Source: an uncultured Bacilli bacterium (GTDB taxonomy: Bacteria; Bacillota_I; Bacilli_A; RF39; UBA660). Taken from it: 6,855 bases of DNA. The stretch spans positions 1 to 6,855 of the forward strand of contig CANRAQ010000047.1 in the NCBI GenBank assembly GCA_947628725.1, given 5' to 3'. A program made the position numbers and the translations under genes. The notes beneath the pieces were generated by a model, which saw nothing but the letters and a program-made list of their open reading frames with translations, was not told the DNA's origin and made no database searches. This document shows, piece after piece, positions 1 through 6,330 of the stretch (position 1 is its first letter; each line of letters opens with the position of its first letter).

Positions 1-359
1 TCTTTTATAAATTCTGGATATTTAACCATTTCCATAGTTTTAATTCCTTTATAATATGGTTTAAGATGTAAGTGATAATGTTTAACTTCTTGAACACTAC
101 CATTATTTTGAAGTAGGGATATACCAGTACATTTAAGTTTATCTTCTAATATTTTTTTGATCTTTTTAGATGCAGAATTTATACTTTTTAAAGTATCCAA
201 ATCTATATCATCTAAATCAGTAAAATGATTTTTAGGTATTATTAAAGTATGTCCATCACTATCAGGATTAGCATCTAAAAATGCAAAAACCTTATCATCT
301 TCATATACCTTATAACTTGGTATTTCACCATTTGCTATTTTACAAAATATACAATCCAT
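1..359 (-). CDS. HIT family protein (histidine triad nucleotide hydrolase), C-terminus cut by window edge
   Basis: The first 119 residues are visible and the C-terminus runs off the left edge; complete relatives are usually about 110-145 residues. The protein opens MDCIFCKIANGEIPS, the standard start of bacterial Hint-branch HIT proteins. C3 and C6, probably with H45 and H94, would form the structural zinc site seen in many family members. The histidine triad lies at residues 94-98 (HYHLH), and H96 is the expected nucleophile. The position after the last hydrophobic residue is K100 where the family pattern has a hydrophobic one. Family members hydrolyse nucleoside phosphoramidates or dinucleotides and act in the cytosol; the exact substrate cannot be read here. 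The start at 359 is chosen because GGAG (371-368) lies 8 nt upstream. It is transcribed divergently from sufC, with no evident functional link. Confidence 0.93.
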   Translation of the reverse strand, partial: MDCIFCKIANGEIPSYKVYEDDKVFAFLDANPDSDGHTLIIPKNHFTDLDDIDLDTLKSINSASKKIKKILEDKLKCTGISLLQNNGSVQEVKHYHLHLKPYYKGIKTMEMVKYPEFIK

Positions 360-377
360 TTTCTCATCTCCAATATA

Positions 378-406
378 ATTTTACCAAACAATCAAAAAAA
401 TGAAAA
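378..406 (-). promoter_or_regulatory. Putative promoter of the HIT gene (extended -10)
   Basis: On the minus strand TTTTCA (406-401) and TAAAAT (383-378) are separated by 17 bp. The -10 is preceded by TGG, giving an extended -10 (TGnTAAAAT). Transcription would begin near 371-372, essentially at the Shine-Dalgarno GGAG (371-368), so the leader would be only about 12 nt. The -35 overlaps the 3' arm of the adjacent hairpin. The -35 matches only four of six consensus bases, so the extended -10 carries most of the support. Confidence 0.5.
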
Positions 407-422
407 GAGCAATAGCTCTTTT
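403..422. terminator. Rho-independent-type hairpin in the HIT/sufC divergent region
   Basis: AAAAGAGC (403-410) and GCTCTTTT (415-422) form a perfect 8-bp stem around an AATA loop. Read on the minus strand, the stem runs into TTTTCATTTTTTT, a good U-tract. On the plus strand the tract is only the Ts of the stem plus one more. The odd point is position: it lies between two divergent genes, so no obvious coding transcript ends here. It could stop antisense or spurious transcription, end a small RNA made from 424-551, or act as an attenuator if HIT has a promoter further upstream. Confidence 0.55.
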
Positions 423-426
423 TCTG

Positions 427-444
427 TGAATACTGCGATATTCA
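427..444. repeat. Small inverted repeat TGAATA-N6-TATTCA
   Basis: Two 6-bp arms (427-432 and 439-444) flank CTGCGA, one of the few GC-containing stretches of this intergenic region. The dyad sits about 60 bp upstream of the sufC -35 and about 20 bp upstream of the HIT -35. It could be an operator for a dimeric regulator of either gene, but it is short enough to arise by chance in AT-rich DNA. I cannot assign a regulator. Confidence 0.3.
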
Positions 445-504
445 TTATATTATGAGTATATTTAATTAATTTATACAAATTTATTAAATAATTGGTAATT
501 TATT

Positions 505-533
505 TTGACTGAAATTATAATATTTAGTATAAT
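505..533 (+). promoter_or_regulatory. Promoter of the sufCDS operon
   Basis: TTGACT (505-510) and a perfect TATAAT (528-533) are separated by exactly 17 bp. The predicted transcription start is about 539-541. The Shine-Dalgarno AAGGAG occupies 538-543 and sufC begins at 552, so the messenger would start inside or next to its ribosome-binding site and have a leader of about 12 nt. That leaves no room for a leader-based riboswitch; any control should act at the DNA level upstream. Confidence 0.85.
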
Positions 534-551
534 GTTTAAGGAGATGATTTC

Positions 552-1343
552 ATGAACACATTAAAAATAGTAAATTTAACTGTTAAAGTAGATGATAAAA
601 TTATATTAAAAGATTTTAATTTAGATATAAATTCTGGAGAAATTCATGTATTAATGGGACCAAATGGTATAGGTAAAAGTACACTTACAAAAGTTATAAT
701 GGGAGATCCAACATATACTATAGTAGATGGAAAAATATACTATAATAATGTACTTTTAAATGAATTATCTACTGATGAAAGAGCAAGAATGGGTATATTT
801 TTAGGTATGCAATTACCTATGGAAATAGAAGGTGTAACCAACGCAGATTTTTTAAGAACAGCGCTAACTACAAAAGAAAAAGAAAACTTTAAATTATATG
901 AATTTATTAAAAAAATTGATAAGACTGTAGAAATGTTAGATATGAAAAAAGATATGATACATAGAGGAGTTAATCAAGGATTTAGTGGTGGCGAAAGGAA
1001 AAAGAATGAAATACTTCAAATGTATATGTTAAATCCATCATTTATAATGTTAGATGAAATAGATTCAGGACTTGATGTGGATAGTTTAAAAATAGTTGGA
1101 GAATCTGTATATAATTATTATAAACAAAATAATCCTGGTATATTATTAATAACTCATTATGAAAGAATATTAGATTATATACATCCTACTCATGTACATA
1201 TAGTATCTGATGGCAAGATAATTAAAACTGGTGATTATAGTTTAGTTCGTGAAATTGAAAAATATGGATTCGATAAAACAAATTCAAAAAAAGTTAATTC
1301 TATTGGTGTATGTGCTATAAAGGAAAAAATAGAAAATGAATAA
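552..1343 (+). CDS. sufC: SufC, Fe-S cluster assembly ATPase
   Basis: This is a 263-residue ABC-type ATPase, slightly longer than the usual SufC (about 250). It shows Walker A GPNGIGKST (36-44), a Q-loop at Q87 within GMQLPMEIEGV (the SufC form of this segment), the signature FSGGE (144-148), Walker B with FIMLDEIDSGLD (D168, E169 and the D-loop beyond), and the switch histidine H202 in ITHY. There are no membrane segments. SufC is the cytosolic ATPase that binds SufB/SufD and drives the shape change needed to build Fe-S clusters. The start is set by AAGGAG 8 nt upstream of ATG 552. The stop overlaps the start of the SufD-like gene by 8 nt, implying translational coupling, as expected for partners in one complex. 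Confidence 0.97.
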   Translation: MNTLKIVNLTVKVDDKIILKDFNLDINSGEIHVLMGPNGIGKSTLTKVIMGDPTYTIVDGKIYYNNVLLNELSTDERARMGIFLGMQLPMEIEGVTNADFLRTALTTKEKENFKLYEFIKKIDKTVEMLDMKKDMIHRGVNQGFSGGERKKNEILQMYMLNPSFIMLDEIDSGLDVDSLKIVGESVYNYYKQNNPGILLITHYERILDYIHPTHVHIVSDGKIIKTGDYSLVREIEKYGFDKTNSKKVNSIGVCAIKEKIENE

Positions 1344-2136
1344 AATAAAGATAGTTAATGATAAATTAGAAAAGATAAATTTATGTAAATGCATTAACGT
1401 TGAATATATAATTAGTGAATATATATTTGGAATAAATGTTGTTAAAATACATGTATCTAATGATACTGAATTAGAAATAGAAATTGACTTAAAAGAAGAT
1501 GTTAGATTAAATTTTGATATAACTATAGATAAAAATGTTAAATTTAATTTATTTATATTAACAAAAGGTAATAAAGGTAAAATACAATATAAATATAACT
1601 TATATGAAAATACAGTATGTAATATAGAAAAATTTCAGAATATAAATACAATAAAAGAAATGATGATTACTAATTTGAATGGAGAAAACGCTGCAATAAA
1701 TTATAATTTTAAAACTATAAGTAATAATAAAGAAAGTTATGATTTTCATATATTTCATAATTCAAAAAATACTTTTAGTAATATTAAAAATGGTGGTGTT
1801 TGTATAAAAGATGGTTCTATTATTTTTCAAGTATCATCTTTTGTACCAAAGAATATAACTAATTGTGTTGTAAATCAATCTAATAGAATTATTAATTTAA
1901 CTAATAATGAATCTAAAATAAAACCTAACTTATATATCGATTGTAATGATGTAGAAGCATCTCATAGCGCATTAATTGGAACATTTAGTGATTCAGAATT
2001 ATTTTATTTACAAAGTCGTGGAATAACTAAAGAAGATGCTATTAAATTACTTATAAGAGGTTTTGTTACAAGTGATATAACTAATTTAAAATTACAAAAA
2101 AATATAAATAAAAATTTAGATAAGTATTGGAGGTGA
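1336..2136 (+). CDS. sufD: Short SufD-type (SufB/SufD family) Fe-S scaffold protein
   Basis: The C-terminal half is clearly SufB/SufD family: a run of beta-rich sequence with KIKPNLYIDCNDVEASH (194-210), then ELFYLQSRGI (221-230) and EDAIKLLIRGF (233-243). The segment around H210 matches the SufD form (E. coli SufD H360 region) and not SufB, whose corresponding segment reads HEATTSKI. I see no match to the SufB DRCGAHT segment holding its functional cysteine. Cysteines are C17, C19, C95, C156, C177 and C203. At 266 residues it is far shorter than typical SufD (about 420-440); the missing part appears to be the N-terminal helical region. It should bind SufC through its C-terminal helices. Its AAGGA (1320-1324) lies a long 11 nt before ATG, so coupling to sufC probably matters. 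It could instead act as a single ancestral-type SufB/D homodimer; this is inference. Confidence 0.88.
   Translation: MNKIKIVNDKLEKINLCKCINVEYIISEYIFGINVVKIHVSNDTELEIEIDLKEDVRLNFDITIDKNVKFNLFILTKGNKGKIQYKYNLYENTVCNIEKFQNINTIKEMMITNLNGENAAINYNFKTISNNKESYDFHIFHNSKNTFSNIKNGGVCIKDGSIIFQVSSFVPKNITNCVVNQSNRIINLTNNESKIKPNLYIDCNDVEASHSALIGTFSDSELFYLQSRGITKEDAIKLLIRGFVTSDITNLKLQKNINKNLDKYWR
2129..2135 (+). promoter_or_regulatory. Shine-Dalgarno GGAGGTG that fixes the sufS start
   Basis: GGAGGTG spans the end of sufD (its TGA stop is 2134-2136) and lies 3 nt before ATG 2139, or 5 nt if GGAGG is taken as the core. A longer reading frame from TTG 2127 would begin at this site itself and lack its own ribosome-binding site, so ATG 2139 is the better sufS start. 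Confidence 0.85.
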
Positions 2137-2138
2137 AT

Positions 2139-3332
2139 ATGAATAGAGAAGATTTTCATATATTAGATAGCGGTATTATATATTTTGATAATGGTGCAAC
2201 TACATTAAAGCCATACATATTAAGTGATACAATAAGTGATTACTATAATAATTATAGCGCTAATGCTCATAGAGGGGACTATGATATAAGTTTAAAAGTT
2301 GATGCTATGTATGAGGGAGTTAGAGAAAATATTAAGAAATTTATTAATGCCAATTCAAGTAATCAAATAATATTTACTAATAATTCTACTGATTCATTAA
2401 ATAAAATTATATTTGGATATTTTAAAAATCATCTAAAAAAAGGAGATCATGTTCTTTTAACAAAATCTGAACATGCATCAAATGTTCTTCCATGGTTTGA
2501 ATTAAAAGATGAGATGGGTATACAAATAGATTATATTGAGTTAGATAAAAATCATAAAGTTACTATGGAAAATGTTATAAATGCTATAACTCCTAATACA
2601 AAAGTTATAAGTATAGCACATGTAACAAATGTAGTAGGAGATATTAGACCTGTTAAAGAAATAATAGATTTAGCCCATGAAAAAAATATTAAAGTTATAA
2701 TAGATGGCGCACAATCAGTTCCACATATAAAAACTGATGTTAGTTATCTAGACCCTGATTTTTTAGTGTTTTCAGCCCATAAAATGTGTGGTCCAACTGG
2801 TGTAGGTGTAATATATATAAAAGAAGATTTGATGAATGAAATAAAGCCTATTATAGTAGGTGGAGGAATGAATGCATCATTTGAATTTGATGGAACTAGA
2901 GAGTATAATGAATTACCTCATTTATTAGAAGCAGGTACACCAAATATTGCGGGGGTTATAGGATTTGGAAGTGTAATAAATTATTTAAATACAATAGGTA
3001 TTTCTAATATACAAAATTATGAAAAGGAATTAAAAGAATACGCAATAGAAAAATTAAGTAAAGTTCCTAACATAATAATATATAATAATTCATCAGAATC
3101 AGGTATAATTACATTTAATATTAAAGATATATTTCCACAAGATGTTGCAGTATATTTAAATAAATATAATATATGTGTAAGAGCAGGTAATCATTGCGCT
3201 AAAATATTAAAAGATGAATTAGGAATTAAAAATACATGTAGGATTAGCCTTTATTTTTATAATACTAAAGAAGAAATTGATTATTTAGTTAAAGTATTAA
3301 GTAATCCTAATATAAAAAATGAAATAATATAG
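2139..3332 (+). CDS. sufS: SufS, group II cysteine desulfurase
   Basis: This is a PLP enzyme that takes sulfur from L-cysteine, giving alanine and an enzyme persulfide for Fe-S cluster assembly. It has 397 residues from ATG 2139, close to the usual 400-410. Visible landmarks are YFDNGATT near the N-terminus, H112 in SEHASN (PLP stacking), D189 and Q192 in IIDGAQSVPH, the PLP lysine K215 in FSAHK, the EAGTPN segment near 265, catalytic C353 in RAGNHC, and CRISLYFYNT (367-376). The RAGxHC form marks group II (SufS/CsdA) and not IscS/NifS. Position 334 (FPQDV), which by my alignment corresponds to the B. subtilis SufU-docking H342, is Gln. The residue before H352-C353 is N351 where relatives usually read GHHC. 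It is the last gene of the operon, 2 nt after sufD, and stops at TAG 3330-3332; no sufU or sufB follows. Confidence 0.96.
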   Translation: MNREDFHILDSGIIYFDNGATTLKPYILSDTISDYYNNYSANAHRGDYDISLKVDAMYEGVRENIKKFINANSSNQIIFTNNSTDSLNKIIFGYFKNHLKKGDHVLLTKSEHASNVLPWFELKDEMGIQIDYIELDKNHKVTMENVINAITPNTKVISIAHVTNVVGDIRPVKEIIDLAHEKNIKVIIDGAQSVPHIKTDVSYLDPDFLVFSAHKMCGPTGVGVIYIKEDLMNEIKPIIVGGGMNASFEFDGTREYNELPHLLEAGTPNIAGVIGFGSVINYLNTIGISNIQNYEKELKEYAIEKLSKVPNIIIYNNSSESGIITFNIKDIFPQDVAVYLNKYNICVRAGNHCAKILKDELGIKNTCRISLYFYNTKEEIDYLVKVLSNPNIKNEII

Positions 3333-3352
3333 CCAGAATTAATTTTCTGGCT
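3331..3352. terminator. Shared bidirectional terminator for sufS and the convergent gene
   Basis: AGCCAGAA (3331-3338) and TTCTGGCT (3345-3352) form a perfect 8-bp stem around TTAATT. The plus-strand side continues TTTAATATTTTTAATATTTT and the minus-strand side continues ATATTATTTCATTTTTT, both U-rich but interrupted. The stem begins inside the sufS TAG stop, and the loop contains the TAA stop of the minus-strand gene (3341-3339), so the last codons of that gene are part of the hairpin. Confidence 0.8.
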
Positions 3353-4472
3353 TTAATATTTTTAATATTTTCTTTTCTTTATCTAAATGATCATTATTTT
3401 CATCAGTTAATCTATTTATTTCATCAGTTAAAGAATTATTTTCAATAGATAAATTGTTATTTTCTAATTTTAATTTTTCACATTCAGATTTAAAAAATTC
3501 TAATTCTTTTAAAATATTTGTATACTTTTTAGATACATTTTTATCTACTATAGAGTTAGTTAAATGATCATTATAACTATTGATTATTCTTATTAGATTT
3601 TCATCTTCTGTAATTTCAGTATCTATTAATTTACCACTTGAAATTGAATTTATAATATTATTTATAATATCGTTATTTTCATCTTGACTATCTTTATTTC
3701 TTTTTAATACACCAATCGCATGTTGATAATCACCTGATAAATCTATACTATAATTAAATATATTTTTGTATTCTTTCATATATGTAATTTTTTCACTTTT
3801 AGTTTTAATATTAAGATTTGCAGTAGTATCATAATCAGTTTCAATATTATAAGAGTTGATACCATTTACAATAGTAATTTCTTGATATTTTAAATATTTT
3901 TCAAGTGTATCTTTAGCAGAATCAATATCATCATATATTTGATTTGACATTGGTACATATAAGCCATCATTTTTTACTATAGATAAAATACCTATTTTTC
4001 CATCCGAATATTTTTTTACTATAATATAATCAAATTTTTCTGATAATTCACCAGTAAAATGAACTCTATTACTATCATATTTACAGATAAATTGTATTTC
4101 AGTTATATCCAATTTTATATTTTGTCTAAAACTTTTAACTTTATCTACAACATATTGTGAAAATAATAAATTATAATCTATGTGATGTTCATTTTCTAAT
4201 TTATTAATTCTATATGGATTTAGAGTTAATTCTTTTAATAATTCAAATGAATTAGTAGAATTAAATCTACCTGTACTAATCAAGTAATTAGTATTTACTC
4301 CTAGTAAATGCGCAATAGATTCATTAGGAACATGAAAATTTAATCTATCACCATTACCTAAAAATAATCTAAATCTTCTATTTTTATACCTAGAAGTTTC
4401 AATAAAAACTATAATTTCTCTTATATTTTCAAATAAATTTTCTATATCGCATAATCTCATTTTTTCATTCAT
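3339..4472 (-). CDS. Unrecognised protein with C-terminal coiled coil
   Basis: I do not recognise a characterised gene. From ATG 4472 it has 377 residues, no signal peptide and no membrane segment, so it is probably cytosolic. The N-terminal part (about 1-205) looks folded, with LFLGNGDRLNF (37-47), IAHLLGV (53-59) and FDYIIVKKYSDGKIGIL (147-163). The small-molecule-free pattern 'strand, glycine turn, strand, then HLLG' weakly recalls phage-type PBECR4 (barnase/EndoU/RelE-like) nuclease domains; this is a faint likeness only. Residues about 205-300 are polar and acidic. About 318-374 is a strong heptad coiled coil rich in Leu, Asn and Glu, containing LTDE twice. The start is fixed by AAGGAG (4485-4480) 7 nt upstream. 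The upstream extension to TTG 4526 falls in the promoter -35 and is rejected. It is a single-gene unit, convergent with sufS and divergent from mutL. Confidence 0.85.
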   Translation of the reverse strand: MNEKMRLCDIENLFENIREIIVFIETSRYKNRRFRLFLGNGDRLNFHVPNESIAHLLGVNTNYLISTGRFNSTNSFELLKELTLNPYRINKLENEHHIDYNLLFSQYVVDKVKSFRQNIKLDITEIQFICKYDSNRVHFTGELSEKFDYIIVKKYSDGKIGILSIVKNDGLYVPMSNQIYDDIDSAKDTLEKYLKYQEITIVNGINSYNIETDYDTTANLNIKTKSEKITYMKEYKNIFNYSIDLSGDYQHAIGVLKRNKDSQDENNDIINNIINSISSGKLIDTEITEDENLIRIINSYNDHLTNSIVDKNVSKKYTNILKELEFFKSECEKLKLENNNLSIENNSLTDEINRLTDENNDHLDKEKKILKILKPEN

Positions 4473-4497
4473 ATAAATGCTCCTTCGAATTACCAGT

Positions 4498-4526
4498 ATA
4501 ATACATTTTATTCTATAATTTGTCAA
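4498..4526 (-). promoter_or_regulatory. Promoter of the coiled-coil gene
   Basis: On the minus strand a perfect TTGACA (4526-4521) is followed, after exactly 17 bp, by TATTAT (4503-4498), five of six bases of the -10 consensus. Transcription should start near 4491, giving a leader of about 20 nt that carries AAGGAG (4485-4480) and then ATG 4472. This is among the strongest promoter matches in the window, suggesting the unknown gene is well expressed. Confidence 0.85.
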
Positions 4527-4536
4527 ATTAACTAGT

Positions 4537-4576
4537 TTTAAATTGATATTTATTATATAATATAATTGGTGGTAGT
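4537..4576 (+). promoter_or_regulatory. Putative mutL promoter and ribosome-binding site
   Basis: Two overlapping -10 candidates read TATAAT at 4556-4561 and 4561-4566. The second has TTTAAA (4537-4542) at 18 bp as a poor -35; the first has no good -35. The likely ribosome-binding site is GGTGG (4568-4572), 4 nt before ATG 4577, pairing with the GGTG part of the Shine-Dalgarno complement. If the second -10 is used, transcription would start near 4573, downstream of this site, giving an almost leaderless messenger; the first -10 would keep the site in the transcript. Confidence 0.45.
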
Positions 4577-6316
4577 ATGGCTATAATAAAAATAATGGAT
4601 GAAATACTTTCAAATAAAATAGCTGCTGGTGAAGTAGTAGAAAGATGTTCATCTGTAGTAAAAGAATTAGTAGAAAATAGTATAGATGCTAAGGCTACAG
4701 AAATAAAAGTAGACTTATTAGAATCAGGAGTAAAAGAAATAAAAGTTACTGATAATGGTATTGGTATGGATAAAGATGATGCGATTATGTCTTTTAATAG
4801 ACATGCTACAAGTAAAATATTAGATGAATCTGATTTATATCATATACATACTTTAGGATTTAGAGGTGAGGCTTTAGCGTCTATTGCTTCAGTTTCTAAT
4901 GTAGAATTAATAACTTCAACAGGTGGAGTAGGAACTCATGTAAGTATTAAGGGTGGTAAAATTATAAATGTAGAAAATAGTGATTCAAGAAAAGGAACAA
5001 TAATGTGTGTTAAGAATCTATTTTATAATACCCCAGCACGATTAAAACATCTAAAAAGTTTATATACTGAATTATCAAATATAACAGATTATATGAATAA
5101 AATTGCTTTGTCACATCCAGAAATTAGATTTATAGTTACAAATGATTCAAAAGAATTATTAAGAACTGATGGGGCTGGTAATTTACTTAAATGTATTAAA
5201 AATGTATTTGGTATTACAGTTGCTAAAAAGATGTTAGAAGTTGAAAACTCTAATTCTGATTATGAAATAAATGGATTTATAAGTTTACCAGAATTATATA
5301 GATCAAATAGAAATAACATAATAACTATAGTAAATGGTAGAATAGTTAGAAATCAAGAATTAAATAGGGCAATAAATGATTCTTATCATTCATATAAACC
5401 AGATAATTATTATCCTATAGTAGTTTTAAATATAATAGTAGATACATCATTAGTAGATGTCAATATTCATCCAACTAAAATGGATATTAAATTTGGTAAT
5501 TTTGAAGAATTAGTAGATTTAATAACTAATACTATAAAAGATAGGTTAAAAGTTAAAACATTAATACCACATATTGAAGAAAAAAAGGAAATACCTAAAA
5601 AACAATATGAGGAAATTAAATTAGATTTTGATACTCCTACTATATCAGAGCCTGATCAAGACTATGCTATTAATGATAATATAGTTGATGATGTAGAAAT
5701 TCATGAAGATGTAGTTATAGAAGATTCTACTATGCCTATAATGTATCCAGTAGGATTAGTTCATGGAACATATATTATATGTCAAAATGATTTAGGCATG
5801 TACATAATAGATCAACATGCTGCAAAAGAGCGTATTAACTACGAAATAGTTAAAGAAAAACTTAATAATCCAGTTAAAGAAAGTATTCAAATGATTTTTC
5901 CACTTACATTAGAGTATACAAATTCAGAATATATAATATTAAAAGAGAATTTTGAATTTTTAAGAAATATGAATTTTGATATAGATGAATTTGGAATAAA
6001 TTCAGTTATAGTAAAGGCACATCCAGTATGGTTACCAAAAGGTAATGAGGATAATTCAATTAAAAAAGTATTAGAACTAGTAATTGAGAAAGAGAAAAAC
6101 TTTAATTTAGAAAAATTTAATGATCATTTAGCCGCTACTATGGCTTGTAAAATGTCAATTAAGGCTAATACTGCAATAACATTAGATGAGATGCAAAACA
6201 TATTAGATGATTTAAGAAAATGTAAAAATCCATTTAATTGTCCACATGGAAGACCTACAATTATATATTATTCAAAAAGTGATTTAGAAAAATTATTTAA
6301 AAGAAGTGGATTCTAA
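4577..6316 (+). CDS. mutL: MutL, DNA mismatch repair ATPase/endonuclease
   Basis: MutL links MutS mismatch recognition to strand cutting and repair. The N-terminal GHKL ATPase shows IAAGEVVER (15-23), KELVENSIDA (29-38, catalytic E30 and Mg-binding N34), DNGIGM (59-64), RHATSKI (75-81) and GFRGEAL (94-100). VNIHPTKMDIKF (295-306) closes the transducer domain. An acidic linker spans about 335-385. The C-terminal domain carries the endonuclease motif DQHAAKERINYE (412-423), ACK (523-525) and CPHGRP (555-560), so it should be a nicking, methyl-independent MutL like that of B. subtilis. At 579 residues it is a little shorter than the typical 610-630, mainly in the linker. An oddity is C24 in VERCSSVV, where the family almost always has Pro (VERPASVV). 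The usual clamp-binding Q is displaced: IQMIFP (437-442) is one residue out of register with QxxIxP. mutS is not adjacent in this window. Confidence 0.97.
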   Translation: MAIIKIMDEILSNKIAAGEVVERCSSVVKELVENSIDAKATEIKVDLLESGVKEIKVTDNGIGMDKDDAIMSFNRHATSKILDESDLYHIHTLGFRGEALASIASVSNVELITSTGGVGTHVSIKGGKIINVENSDSRKGTIMCVKNLFYNTPARLKHLKSLYTELSNITDYMNKIALSHPEIRFIVTNDSKELLRTDGAGNLLKCIKNVFGITVAKKMLEVENSNSDYEINGFISLPELYRSNRNNIITIVNGRIVRNQELNRAINDSYHSYKPDNYYPIVVLNIIVDTSLVDVNIHPTKMDIKFGNFEELVDLITNTIKDRLKVKTLIPHIEEKKEIPKKQYEEIKLDFDTPTISEPDQDYAINDNIVDDVEIHEDVVIEDSTMPIMYPVGLVHGTYIICQNDLGMYIIDQHAAKERINYEIVKEKLNNPVKESIQMIFPLTLEYTNSEYIILKENFEFLRNMNFDIDEFGINSVIVKAHPVWLPKGNEDNSIKKVLELVIEKEKNFNLEKFNDHLAATMACKMSIKANTAITLDEMQNILDDLRKCKNPFNCPHGRPTIIYYSKSDLEKLFKRSGF

Positions 6317-6330
6317 TTAATAAAAATATA

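Noticed and set aside
392..445. 17-codon minus-strand ORF (MNIAVFTEKELLLFSFF) upstream of HIT
   Set aside because: No ribosome-binding site, its ATG is fused to a TATAAT-like sequence, and its frame reads through the hairpin and U-tract; most likely chance, though a leader peptide is not excluded.
2134..2136. Mycoplasma-type code with TGA as tryptophan
   Set aside because: Tryptophans in SufD, SufS, MutL and the prepilin are TGG, no in-frame TGA was seen inside the genes, and TGA ends sufD next to the sufS ribosome-binding site.
1336..2136. Calling the short scaffold protein SufB
   Set aside because: It lacks the SufB-type CGAHT and HEATTSKI segments and has the SufD-type DVEASHSA segment followed by FYLQSRGI.
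2127..2138. Longer sufS reading frame beginning at TTG 2127
   Set aside because: The TTG lies within the GGAGGTG ribosome-binding site and has no such site of its own; ATG 2139 has ideal spacing and matches the family N-terminus.
4473..4526. N-terminal extension of the coiled-coil protein from TTG 4526
   Set aside because: It would overlap the promoter -35 and -10 and lacks a ribosome-binding site, while ATG 4472 has AAGGAG 7 nt upstream.
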